Below, piece by piece: positions 8,756 to 16,521 of a DNA stretch of 64,000 nt (the stretch's first letter is position 1; each line of letters begins with the position of its first letter). Made by a program: the position numbers and the translations under genes. This DNA comes from Mesoterricola sediminis (GTDB lineage Bacteria > Acidobacteriota > Holophagae > Holophagales > Holophagaceae). Location of the stretch: the NCBI RefSeq assembly GCF_030295425.1, contig NZ_AP027081.1, positions 496,001 through 560,000 of the forward strand, given 5' to 3'. A model generated the notes under the pieces. The model did no database searches. It had not been told where the DNA came from and saw nothing but the letters and a program-made list of their open reading frames with translations.

Positions 8756-9133
8756 GTTTGGAACTATGTCATTGGTGCTGCAATAGGCGCGGTTGCAGAT
8801 GCGGGAACCCAATTCGTAATTGGCTACATGCAAACGGGCAATGCGATGCAGGCAGTCAAGAACATTAACCTTACCCAGGTCGCAATCAGTGCGGTTGAGG
8901 GGGCAGCCACCTCGGGCGCATCAGCAATAAAGGGGACCCTTGAGCGCATTGCCGTCAAGTCGGCAATCGCAGTTGTATCGAGCGCAACGAAAACTGCGGT
9001 TGATCCCAATGCAGCCCAGTATTCAGTCCAACAAGGGGTAACGGATGCAGTAGTAAGTGGGGTAGGCGGGCATCTCGTTGAAGCTGGGTTGAATAAGGTT
9101 TCGCAGCTTACGGTAGGGGGGCAAAGGCCGTGA
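8579..9133 (+). CDS. RHS core-toxin tip cassette 1 (no start codon; frame may continue by -1 slip)
   Basis: The core (8579-8755) reads EQTDPSGLIYIQARFYLPMYGRF then ASPDPARDQHFEETQSWNIYSY, the conserved RHS-associated core that precedes the autocleaved toxin. The variable part is glycine/alanine-rich and hydrophobic (GAAIGAVADAGTQFVIGY, AVEGAATSGASAIKG), like pre-toxin segments of RHS effectors. No start codon with a ribosome site precedes the core. The first in-frame ATG, at 8633, lies inside it. The frame ends just after a G6 run at about 9116-9121. A -1 slip there would join it to the basic 65-residue frame that follows. It is probably a silent or promoterless donor module. Confidence 0.6.
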   Translation, partial: EQTDPSGLIYIQARFYLPMYGRFASPDPARDQHFEETQSWNIYSYTQNQPTMRIDPDGQVWNYVIGAAIGAVADAGTQFVIGYMQTGNAMQAVKNINLTQVAISAVEGAATSGASAIKGTLERIAVKSAIAVVSSATKTAVDPNAAQYSVQQGVTDAVVSGVGGHLVEAGLNKVSQLTVGGQRP

Positions 9134-9327
9134 GAGCGGGGCAGCTGACTGCTGCAGCAAAGAAGAGCACAAGTTTTGCTGGTGCATCGCGCAGACTGAA
9201 CGCTGCCGCGAAACTGACGAACGAGGTTTCAAAGATTGAGGCGACAAACGCAACCAAGGCTGCTGGGCAGATGGTCGTAAACACTGCCAATCACCGAGCC
9301 AACAAAGAACTTAAGGCGGGACAGTGA
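9130..9327 (+). CDS. Small basic protein or frameshifted tail of RHS cassette 1
   Basis: A GTG at 9130 overlaps the preceding TGA (GTGA). The frame gives 65 residues, rich in Ala, Lys and Asn (AAAKLTNEVSKIEATNATKAAG). It lies in the -1 frame relative to cassette 1, and that frame is also open just upstream across the G6 run. It could therefore be the true C-terminus of the cassette 1 toxin, not a separate gene. No domain is recognised. Confidence 0.4.
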   Translation: MRAGQLTAAAKKSTSFAGASRRLNAAAKLTNEVSKIEATNATKAAGQMVVNTANHRANKELKAGQ

Positions 9328-9328
9328 A

Positions 9329-9607
9329 ATGACTGAAATTAGCCAAAAAGAACGACTCATTCTTGCCTGCTTGTTGTCACTGGTATTGCCGGTAGGCGTA
9401 TGGGTTCTGACCAAAAGACCGACGGGGTATCGAGTATCTGTTTTTTCTGGGGTAGCTCTAATTGGCTTGTTTTACCCACTCGGACCCCAAGCTCTAAAGG
9501 GTGGAGAAAGGCATCGTCGGGCGTTCTGGATTTACCTTTTCCAAGTGCTCTCAGCAATTGCCTTTCTTACTTTCGCTTGGCTGAACAGATCGACGCATAA
9601 TGCCTGA
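9329..9607 (+). CDS. Small membrane protein, candidate immunity partner of cassette 1
   Basis: 92 residues starting one base after the previous stop, with three likely membrane segments (LILACLLSLVLPVGVWVL, VSVFSGVALIGLFYPLG, WIYLFQVLSAIAFLTFAW). Its position directly after an RHS tip fits an immunity protein, and a membrane location would fit a toxin with membrane activity. Both are inference. The last codons overlap the start of RHS core fragment 2. No family is recognised. Confidence 0.5.
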   Translation: MTEISQKERLILACLLSLVLPVGVWVLTKRPTGYRVSVFSGVALIGLFYPLGPQALKGGERHRRAFWIYLFQVLSAIAFLTFAWLNRSTHNA

Positions 9608-9706
9608 TCCATATCAGGCACGCTTTTGCCTTCCCATGTATGGACGGTTCGCGAGCCCGGATCCGGCGCAGGATCAACACTTTGAAGACACGCAATCGTG
9701 GAACAT
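9600..9706 (+). pseudogene. RHS core fragment 2 (truncated)
   Basis: It encodes PDPYQARFCLPMYGRF followed by ASPDPAQDQHFEDTQSWNI, the same core as the other cassettes. It is missing the first residues and everything after WNI, where similarity stops abruptly at 9706. The 130 bases that follow (9707-9838) are not recognised. An IS256 end fragment comes next. It is a remnant of a third toxin tip destroyed by insertion. Confidence 0.75.
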
Positions 9707-9838
9707 CGGCGCGATGGCCTTCTTGGATGGGCTCCCCTCCAAGATGCCCTCCTTTGGCGTTGAACTGACGTCTCAACTGGCCCTGTTTTCCGGGGATGGG
9801 TCACCATCCAGACGGAGTGTCCAGGGGGGCAACGTACA

Positions 9839-9996
9839 AACCTTCCCACACCCACAGGCTTCGCCTGGAAAACGCTGCCGCGTTTTCCACACCGCCCCGG
9901 CCAAAGGCCCATCATCAGCAGCATTTCATTGAAATTTGGTCATACGGGTACGGCGGCGCTTCGCTGGCCGCTCTTGCTACACCACTTGACGGGACT
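9839..9996 (-). mobile_element. IS256-family end fragment
   Basis: The reverse complement of this stretch matches the left end of the element at 2972-3130, down to the outermost bases: the complement of CCCGAGTCCCGTCAAGTGG ends exactly at 9996. The transposase and the other end are missing. It marks a former insertion now joined to an integrase fragment. Confidence 0.88.
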
Positions 9997-10287
9997 CGGG
10001 CCAAGCGCGGCAGCTGCCACATCTGGCGGCACACCATGGCGACACTTATGCTGGAGAACGGGGCGGACATCCGGTTCATCCAGGGGATGCTGAGCCACGC
10101 CTGTCTGACGACGGCCCAGATCTACACCCAGGTGAGCATCCGCCAGTTGAAGGCCATCCACGCGGTCACCCACCCCGGGAAGCTGCCGGAGTCGGTGAAG
10201 CGGAGGCTGGAGGAGGACCCGGAGCCTACCGTCGAGGACCTGCTGGCGCAGTTGGAGCTCGAGGCCGAGGAGGATCCGGAGGACTGA
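9997..10287 (+). pseudogene. Tyrosine recombinase/integrase, C-terminal remnant
   Basis: About 96 residues. They carry the catalytic C-terminal motifs of tyrosine recombinases: CHIWRHTMATLMLENGADIRFIQ (H-x-x-R), MLSHACLTTAQIY-TQVS (the His and the nucleophile Tyr) and the tail AIHAVTHP. The N-terminal half, with the first Arg and the Lys, is cut off exactly where the IS256 end stops (9996). The composition is high-GC, unlike the toxin tips. It cannot be active by itself. Confidence 0.85.
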
Positions 10288-10353
10288 ACGGGGGCGGGGC
10301 AGCCAGGGAGGCCGGGCGGAATGGGCCGGCCTCTCTGCTTGTGCTTCCTTCTT

Positions 10354-10675
10354 TAGCCGCCCAAGGACGCTGAAGTGCGCTGGAAAGTCGGGTCAGGGGG
10401 TCTCCCGGGCTACAATGGTCCCACGATCTTTGAAAATCCTTGTCCCATAAGGAATTCTCTCCCGCTGGCGACCACCGAGGCATCAGAGCGCTGATGCCGA
10501 GCAGACCGATCCGTCGGGGCTCATCTATATGCAGGCGCGGTTCTATCTGCCCATGTGGGGAAGATTCGCGTCACCAGACCCAGCGAGGGACCAACACTTT
10601 GAGCAGACCCAATCCTGGAACATCTACAGTTACGTCCAAAACAACCCCGTCTCCTTCCTTGATCCGGATGGACAA
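10354..10675 (+). repeat. 322-bp duplicated RHS leader plus core, copy B
   Basis: Collinear with 8434-8755. It begins TAGCCGCCCAAGG and ends with the codons for DPDGQ, after which the two cassettes become unrelated. The breakpoint marks the core/toxin boundary. Confidence 0.9.
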
Positions 10676-11212
10676 AAACTTGTTCTATCGGGTAATGCCA
10701 CTGCGGAACTTGATCGGGCAATGGCATATCTAGCTAAAAGCCAAGCTGGGCGGGAAATTGTTAATTACATTAACATGATTAAAAACTCCGATACCATTAA
10801 CCTTGATTTGAAGGTCGATACGCGGGTTTATTATACAAATAGCGCAGGTGACGAAATTCAATGGAATCCGCAAATAGGCACTGCGGTGATTGATAACCCG
10901 AATGACAGGACGTCAGAAACCGGAGAGGTGCAATCCCCCGCCCTCGCCCTTGCGCATGAGATCATTCACAAAATGGAAAAGGACCGAGTAGGCGAGAAAG
11001 GAATAGATCGAAGCGCGGCCCCTCCTTACGACAACAAGGAGGAAAGACGGGCTGTTGAGAAAGAAAATAAAATTGCCAAACAGCTGGGGGAGCCATCAAG
11101 AAAGAATTCGACTGGAAATGATGTAAAAGTAAAGGATAGTACAAGCAGGAATCCTGTCGAACCCACAGTCCAAAAGAGGTTAGAGGAAGCCAGGCGAAAG
11201 GGGCAAAGATGA
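10499..11212 (+). CDS. RHS core-toxin tip cassette 3 with M91-type zinc metallopeptidase domain
   Basis: The core (10499-10675) reads EQTDPSGLIYMQARFYLPMWGRF and onward to DPDGQ. The tip of about 180 residues contains ALALAHEIIHKMEKD, an HExxH zinc site encoded at 10955-10969. Downstream is EERRAVEKENKIAKQLGEP, the glutamate-rich helix I associate with peptidase family M91 (NleD-like effectors). It would be a protease toxin released from an RHS cage. The ATG at 10529 lies within the core, and no start with a ribosome site is seen upstream. It is therefore an orphan tip, not a complete RHS gene. The M91 assignment rests on motif recognition. Confidence 0.7.
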   Translation, partial: EQTDPSGLIYMQARFYLPMWGRFASPDPARDQHFEQTQSWNIYSYVQNNPVSFLDPDGQKLVLSGNATAELDRAMAYLAKSQAGREIVNYINMIKNSDTINLDLKVDTRVYYTNSAGDEIQWNPQIGTAVIDNPNDRTSETGEVQSPALALAHEIIHKMEKDRVGEKGIDRSAAPPYDNKEERRAVEKENKIAKQLGEPSRKNSTGNDVKVKDSTSRNPVEPTVQKRLEEARRKGQR

Positions 11213-11694
11213 GATTTCCGCGCTGCTTATTTTTTTTGTGTTGCAGCATCTATTCTTTTGCTGGAACCGATGGAATATGTATCAGAGGGCTAAATCCTCT
11301 GGTTAACACACAGGTGAGTCTTTCTCAAGACATTGCTGTCGGATCAGGCAGAGAGGAGTGTTTGTCGGCTCGCAAGGACGCTGAATTGTTATGTGGCTTG
11401 CTTTTTATGACAGTGGCAAAATCTCAAAAGGCCAATACCAGGCTTCCAAAAAATTACAGACTAAAGGTGGAAATTCAAATTGATGAAGTAGCGTTTGCTT
11501 TTTGGATTCACGCCGGTGCAACTAGTGTCGAATACCGCGATAAGCAATATGCCATAGATCGGAATTCACAATCTATGATCCTTGATGTCTTTCGGGGCAT
11601 GTTTCCCGACTTGTTTATCGGAAACCAATTTCGCCCTCGAATAAAAGAGGAAAGAGGAAATGTCAATCAGCGTGGCAATCTCGTATTGCCGTAG
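11209..11694 (+). CDS. Exported small protein, candidate immunity partner of cassette 3
   Basis: 161 residues. The ATG overlaps the cassette 3 stop (ATGA at 11209-11212), so translation is probably coupled. The N-terminus MRFPRCLFFLCCSIYSFAG resembles a signal peptide. The mature part has no recognised domain (ALKDA-free, with four or more Cys, including GICIRG and AELLCG). Strong AT bias matches the tip. The immunity role is inferred from position and coupling. A periplasmic immunity protein against a peptidase that acts outside the cytoplasm is possible. Confidence 0.55.
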   Translation: MRFPRCLFFLCCSIYSFAGTDGICIRGLNPLVNTQVSLSQDIAVGSGREECLSARKDAELLCGLLFMTVAKSQKANTRLPKNYRLKVEIQIDEVAFAFWIHAGATSVEYRDKQYAIDRNSQSMILDVFRGMFPDLFIGNQFRPRIKEERGNVNQRGNLVLP

Positions 11695-11698
11695 CTAA

Positions 11699-12493
11699 AT
11701 GAATCTTGGCAAAGGGTTCGCCAACTACGAGCAGACCGATCCGTCGGGGCTCATCTACATGCAGGCGCGGTTCTATCTCCCGATGTATGGAAGATTCGCG
11801 AGCCCGGATCCGGCGAGGGACCAGCACTTCGAAGATACTCAGAGTTGGAACATCTACAGTTACGTTCGGAACAATCCCGTAATGCTTTTTGATGCAACGG
11901 GTCAATTCGCACGAATTGCAATAAATGGCAATAATATGGTTGTAACCATCCCTGTTTCCTATGCTGGCGCCGTAACGGCTGATCGCATTATGGCCTTCAC
12001 CCAGGGGGTCGAAAGGTTGAGCCAAAAAGTTGGTGATATAAATGTCACTTTCCGAGTCGACACAGCAGCTGATGCTAAGGGTGGAACTACTAACATTGTA
12101 AATTTTATCGACAAGGAAGGTGTTTCTGCTGTCGAACCACGGGGTGGACAAATGGTCGCCAACATATTCTGTGGCTCCGAACCTAGTAATGAATCTTTGT
12201 CGGAAACATCAGGGCATGAAGGTTTGCATTTCGCTGGTGCACTGGATGCATACAAAATTGTTGATGGAATTATTGTACCCAACAGTGAATCTGGCGGTAA
12301 AGACCGACTTGGGAACACAGACAACCGTGGCAAGAACGACGTCATGTTTGATCCTAAGAAGGGGAGGGTGAGCCCAACTGATCTCAAACAAATGGTCAAT
12401 TCCGCTACCCAGAAGCTGTTCAAGAAAGAAAACCCAAACGGCCTTTCCGTTCCCGAAAATGAAATTAAAAGGAAGAACGATGAGAAGAAATAG
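11699..12493 (+). CDS. RHS core-toxin tip cassette 4 with HExxH metallopeptidase-like domain
   Basis: 264 residues from an ATG at 11699, five bases after the preceding stop and without an obvious ribosome site. Residues 1-10 (MNLGKGFANY) are followed by the RHS core (11729-11905, EQTDPSGLIYMQARFYLPMY to DATGQ). The tip carries ETSGHEGLHFAGALD, an HExxH motif at about residues 173-177. Later comes GKNDVMFDPKKGRVSPTDLK. The tip sequence is unrelated to that of cassette 3 outside the motif. A zinc-peptidase toxin is the best guess. A further conserved zinc ligand could not be identified. Confidence 0.65.
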   Translation: MNLGKGFANYEQTDPSGLIYMQARFYLPMYGRFASPDPARDQHFEDTQSWNIYSYVRNNPVMLFDATGQFARIAINGNNMVVTIPVSYAGAVTADRIMAFTQGVERLSQKVGDINVTFRVDTAADAKGGTTNIVNFIDKEGVSAVEPRGGQMVANIFCGSEPSNESLSETSGHEGLHFAGALDAYKIVDGIIVPNSESGGKDRLGNTDNRGKNDVMFDPKKGRVSPTDLKQMVNSATQKLFKKENPNGLSVPENEIKRKNDEKK

Positions 12494-12914
12494 TCTTAAT
12501 TTGTTAGCAACATTGGTGTGTCAATGTCTAGTAGCTAATGGGCAGCCTTCGAGTGTTCTAAGGGGCGTGGGTGTTGAAATTCGCATCGCCGGAAATTTTA
12601 AACTTCGAAAGATCCAAAAGCAGCATGGTGAAGCTTTTCTGTTTGAGCTTATTATGCCTAAGGGTTCGAGGATTGGTCAGGGTTGTATCGCCAATTACAT
12701 AGACGATCCAGCGCCTCAAAACCGGCAATTGGGTAATTACAACAAGAATGGAATTCAATGGGTCTACGTCGTGAGAGGTCGAAAGGTATCTTTCGTAGGG
12801 CGGTTTGAGGGAACGCCCGGCGGGCCAGCGATATCGTTGGGCTTAGAAGCCTCGGAATATGGGGGAAACCCAAGATCCTTCCTGGATCTATTGGACATTA
12901 AAAGGATCGACTGA
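12480..12914 (+). CDS. Exported small protein, candidate immunity partner of cassette 4
   Basis: 144 residues from the ATG at 12480, which lies 14 bases before the cassette 4 stop. The N-terminus MRRNSLNLLATLVCQCLVANG looks like a signal peptide. The remainder is a beta-rich sequence (VGVEIRIAGNFKLRKI, WVYVVRGRKVSFVGRFEG) with no family I recognise. A longer start at 12459 would bury the signal peptide behind charged residues. This is the second case of a metallopeptidase tip followed by an overlapping exported protein. The shared layout supports an immunity role. Confidence 0.55.
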   Translation: MRRNSLNLLATLVCQCLVANGQPSSVLRGVGVEIRIAGNFKLRKIQKQHGEAFLFELIMPKGSRIGQGCIANYIDDPAPQNRQLGNYNKNGIQWVYVVRGRKVSFVGRFEGTPGGPAISLGLEASEYGGNPRSFLDLLDIKRID

Positions 12915-13897
12915 GTGAGGGTGGAGATGTACTTGGGCCTATGTCGCATGTGCCCAATCTTGCGCCAACCGGCTCCCCCTCCCCGGGACCGCGCCTCCGC
13001 TGCGCTGCGGCACGGCGGCGTCGCCTGCGGCTCCTTGGGCTTCGCCGCCTTGCATGAAGGCGCCCGTGAGGTGCCCCGTCCCACGCGGTCGTGCAGAGGG
13101 TAGGCGGATGCCTCGGACGGCGCCGGCATTGAGGGCCCAGCGCGTGTCCCTCCAGGGTGCCGTTCATCATCATTGGCCATCCGCGGCGGTCGGCAGGCGG
13201 CGCATTCGCGATAATGCGCATTATCGCGAATGGTTTTGCTGAACCCCTCATCGGCTCCGCCGCTGAGCGCTTAATAAAACTCCCGCCGCCTGCCTGGACA
13301 TAACGGGTACGCTATGTCTCCCGCCGCGGATGGCCGGCTCCGTTGGGGGTGGCGGTATCCAGGGCGGCGCTGGGCGACAGCGGCCCAGCGCTGCATCTCC
13401 AGTGCGCCGTCCGGCTCTCCCTCGCCAGGGTTCGGATTGACGCATGCGGCCATCCCACTGCGCTGCAGCATGCCCCTGGCTGCGAGGGCGCCCGTGGGAG
13501 GCGCCGCCCCACCCCGGCGTCAGGGACCGCAGGAACCAGGCGTCTCGGCGCCCGGCCCATGCCCCTGGCCGGGGGGTGGTGGGCCGGGACGGGCGCAGCG
13601 GAGGATCCACGGGGGCTCTGGCCGCCCCGTGGGCCTGCGCGGGGAGGGACCCGGGTCGAACCACGCAGCAGGCGGCAACTTTCGGCGGGCAGAACCCTGG
13701 TGCATGCGGGAGAAGCGGCCTCCCAACCCCCAGCGTCCAAGTTGGAGCTGCATGCTGTCTAGCTTCTAAAGAAGGAAGGGCGTGAGGCAGGCCGTGTTGA
13801 CCGATGGATTCCGAATCCATGGGTTCAAGGCCACATCTCTTTGTGTCTCCCTCCAGGCATGTATAGAAAAGCGAAAAACCTATGCATAATTCCCGGG
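12915..13897. other. Gene-free boundary between the RHS array and IS21
   Basis: About 980 bases. The composition switches to very GC-rich and no frame shows credible codon use or motifs. It holds the 30-bp palindrome at 13203-13232. It also has a CCGCCGCCTGCC motif near 13281 that also occurs beside the IS5-type copies (about 1819 and 6931). An isolated tRNA-like anticodon arm lies near 13803. It is probably debris from mobile elements. Confidence 0.6.
13203..13232. repeat. 30-bp perfect palindrome
   Basis: The half-site CATTCGCGATAATGC is followed immediately by its exact complement. The centre, ATAA-TGCGCA-TTAT, has the two-arm, 6-base-spacer layout of Xer/dif-like recombination sites, though the arms differ from known dif arms. 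It has no T-run, so it is not an ordinary terminator. Confidence 0.85.
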
Positions 13898-13969
13898 TAT
13901 CGGGCGACATCCGAAACTGACCCACTTGCGACACGAATTCTGACCCACCCCCCCGAAAGGAGGAGGGCA

Positions 13970-15222
13970 TGGAGTTCGAACCGCGGGACGCTGGTCTCCA
14001 TAAGCCGGAGGCCAGAATGCTCGGAGACGGTGCAGTGGCCCAAATATTTGCTTTGCAGAACTTGGGCTGGTCGATCCGAAAGATCGCCCGGGAGGTCGGC
14101 CTCTCTCGGAATACGGTCCGGGACTGGCTTCGTGGAGGGCCGGACAGAAGCTATGGAAACGGCTCCCGGGCCGGCCTCCTGGACAGGTATTACTTCTGGA
14201 TCCAGAACCAGTTCAACGCAGGGGTCCGGAATGCCGATGTCCTTCGCCAGGAACTGGAGGCCATCGGAGTCTCCGTGAGCCTGCGGACCGTCGAGAGGGC
14301 CCTCCGCCCCTTCCGGCAGAGCTACGAGAGGGCTGAGCAGGCCACGGTCCGGTTCGAGACCCCGCCAGGCAAGCAGATGCAGGTGGACTTCGGGGAGAAG
14401 TGGCTGCAGATCGGCGGAGTCCGGCAGAAGCGCTACGTGTTCGTGGCGACCCTCGGCTACAGCCGGCGGTGCTATATCGAGATCTCCGGGAGCCTCCGCC
14501 AGCGGGATTGGATCATGGGCATCGAACGGGCCTTCCAGCACTTCGAGGGCGTCCCGGAGATCCTCCTGACCGACAATGCCAAGCCCCTGGTGGACAGGCG
14601 CAAGGGAGGTATCCCCGTCTTCCATCCGGAATTCGACGCCTTCTGCCGTCACTGGGGGACGGTGCCCAGGGCCTGCCAGCCGTTCCGGGCGAAAACGAAA
14701 GGCAAGGTGGAACGGAGCGTCGGCTATGCCAAGGGGAATGCCCTTGGGCGCGAGGGCTGGGAATCCGATGAGGCCCTGGATGAGCATCTGGTCTGGTGGA
14801 TGCTCAACGTGGCCGACACCCGAATCCACGGGACCATCGGCGAGAGGCCGATAGATCGATTTCCGGCGGAGAAGGCGGCCTTGCGCCCGATTGGGAACCA
14901 TCCCAGCTACCTCCTGGTGCGCCACCTGTCCCGGACGGTGGCTGCGGATGGCCGGATCGATGTGGATACCAACCGCTACAGCGTCCCGCCCCAGTTCATC
15001 GGGGCCACCCTGGAGGTGACCGTCGAGGCCGACACCATCCAGGTGTTCTGCCAGGACCAGGTGATCGCGGAGCATCCGGTCCATCCAGGACGCCGCCAAG
15101 TCATCGAGGATCCTGGTCACGCCGTCAGCTTCACCAACGGCATCGCCCGGGTGGGCAAACCCAGCGAGATCCGGCGGCCACTCTCCCACTACGCCGCCAT
15201 CGTGGGAGGTGAGGCATGGTAG
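13970..15222 (+). CDS. istA: IS21-family transposase IstA
   Basis: 417 residues. An N-terminal helix-turn-helix reads IFALQNLGWSIRKIAREVGL. The rve-type DDE domain shows MQVDFGEKWL (first Asp), EILLTDNAKPLVD (second Asp) and KGKVERSVGYAKGN (Glu). The C-terminal beta domain includes VDTNRYSVPPQFIGATLEV. The gene overlaps istB by 7 bases (coupled translation). The length and all catalytic residues suggest a functional enzyme. Confidence 0.95.
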
Positions 15223-15992
15223 ATCCCCGGCTCGAACGTCTGGAGCGTCACCTGACCCGGCTGAAGCTGGTCAGCACCCGGGAGCGCCTGGACACCCTCC
15301 TGGACCGCGGGGCCCAGAACGAGATGAGTTTCCTGGACTTTCTCGACTTGGTGATCAGGGAGGAAATCGAAAGCAAGGACCAGAAGCGGGCCCGGATGCG
15401 GATCCAGATGGCCAAGTTCCCCTTGGACCGGCGCATGGAGGACTACGACTTCAGCCTGCAGCCCAGCCTGGACCGCCGCCTTGTGACGGAACTGGAGACG
15501 GGACGCTACGTCGCCAACGCAACGAATGTCCTGCTCCTGGGGCCGCCGGGCGTGGGAAAGACCCATCTGGCCATCGCCTTGGCTCGGAAGGCCATCGAGC
15601 AGGGATACAGCGCCAGGTTCATCCACGCCGCGGACCTGGTCCACCAACTGGCGGCGGCCTCGGACCACGGGGCGCTGGATGAGGCCCTGAGGGTATTCGC
15701 CCGCCCCCATGTCCTGGTCGTGGACGAGCTCGGCTACCTGCCCATGGAGCGACGGTCCGGGCATCTGTTCTTTCATCTGGTGCGGAAGCGCTACGAGAAG
15801 GGCAGCCTGATGATCACCAGCAACCAGCCCGTGGGCTCCTGGGGAGAGATGCTGGGGGACGAGGTGGTCGCGACGGCCATCCTGGACAGGCTCCTGCACC
15901 ACAGCCATATCGTGACGATCAAGGGAGAGAGCTACCGCCTCAAGGAAAAGCGCCGGGCTGGCGTCGTGCCAGCCAAGGAAGTGGCCGGATGA
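15216..15992 (+). CDS. istB: IS21-family helper ATPase IstB
   Basis: 258 residues and a DnaC/DnaA-like AAA+ ATPase. Walker A is LLGPPGVGKTHLA (about 108-120), Walker B is VLVVDELGYLPM, and sensor 1 is LMITSNQPVGSW. The N-terminal helical region (LERHLTRLKLVSTRERLDTLLDR) is the usual IstB_IS21 domain. It remodels target DNA and recruits IstA. It starts within the istA end. Confidence 0.95.
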   Translation: MVDPRLERLERHLTRLKLVSTRERLDTLLDRGAQNEMSFLDFLDLVIREEIESKDQKRARMRIQMAKFPLDRRMEDYDFSLQPSLDRRLVTELETGRYVANATNVLLLGPPGVGKTHLAIALARKAIEQGYSARFIHAADLVHQLAAASDHGALDEALRVFARPHVLVVDELGYLPMERRSGHLFFHLVRKRYEKGSLMITSNQPVGSWGEMLGDEVVATAILDRLLHHSHIVTIKGESYRLKEKRRAGVVPAKEVAG

Positions 15993-16219
15993 TGGCCGCG
16001 CCCGCCGGGATGTCCTGCGCTACGGCCTACGGCCTCCGCTCCGGACACCCCGGCGGCTTCAGTTCCCAACTACCAGGTGGGTCAGTTTTCGTGTCGCCTG
16101 GTGGGTCAATTTTGATGTCGCTTGACACCGGGCTCGCTGCCCGGGTATGGATCCCACTTTCGGGCATGGGGGTGGCCCTATTCCCCAAATGGGTATACCT
16201 CTCCATGAGGAGGTCCCCC

Positions 16220-16483
16220 ATGATGCTTGTGCCTGATGCTCGTCGTCGCGTAATGCTGCCTGCCAGCTTCAAGGCCGGTCAGCCCGTTAGCATTGAACCC
16301 CTCGGAGACGGCACCTACCGTCTCGTGCCGATGGTCGCCATTCCCGAGAATCAGCTTTGGGCGTGGCGCTCTGATGTCCAAGGTTCCGTTGAGAAGTCCC
16401 TGTCGGAATACCACGATGGGGATGTCGCCACGCTGGATAGCCAGGGGGGGAGGGAGCTCCTTCGAAAGCTGGAAGGCAAATGA
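16220..16483 (+). CDS. AbrB/MazE-like (SpoVT-AbrB fold) putative antitoxin, orphan
   Basis: 87 residues from the ATG at 16220, preceded by GAGGAGG seven bases upstream. An ATG at 16205 would place the ribosome site inside the gene. The N-terminus MMLVPDARRRVMLPASFKAGQPVSIEPLGDGTYRLVP has the swapped-hairpin AbrB pattern. The C-terminal acidic tail (SEYHDGDVATLDSQGGRELLRKLEG) could bind a toxin. No toxin gene follows: the ATGA-overlapping frame downstream is only 31 codons and runs into a hairpin. It is either an orphan antitoxin or a regulator left by IS21 insertion about 90 bases upstream. Confidence 0.65.
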   Translation: MMLVPDARRRVMLPASFKAGQPVSIEPLGDGTYRLVPMVAIPENQLWAWRSDVQGSVEKSLSEYHDGDVATLDSQGGRELLRKLEGK

Positions 16484-16521
16484 GGGTCGTCTGTCCGCCC
16501 AACTTCGTTCGTGAATCCCTG

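Larger units (their letters stand above)
13898..16127 (+). mobile_element. Complete IS21-family element
   Basis: The left end, TATCGGGCGACATCCGAAAC, is related to the complement of the right end, TGTCAAGCGACATCAAAATT. Each end carries two copies of a GCGACAnnnAAAnTGACCCAC-type repeat, as is typical for the multiple terminal repeats of IS21. It contains istA and istB. A hairpin (GCCGGGATGTCC ... GGACACCCCGGC) lies after istB. Confidence 0.88.

Noticed and set aside
9707-9838. Possible start of another transposase on the minus strand (RRQFNAK)
   Set aside because: Only a few residues resemble IS3-type starts and the frame continues into RHS core in antisense. Insufficient.
13795-13835. Possible tRNA-Arg(CCG): ATGGA-TTCCGAA-TCCAT looks like an anticodon arm, followed by GGGTTCAAG
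   Set aside because: No D-arm, acceptor stem or proper T-arm can be paired around it. At most a tRNA fragment or chance.
13248-13970. Long minus-strand open frame across the gene-free region (about 240 codons)
   Set aside because: Composition-driven. It is Pro/Arg/Gly-rich with no domain and runs through the IS21 end and start region.
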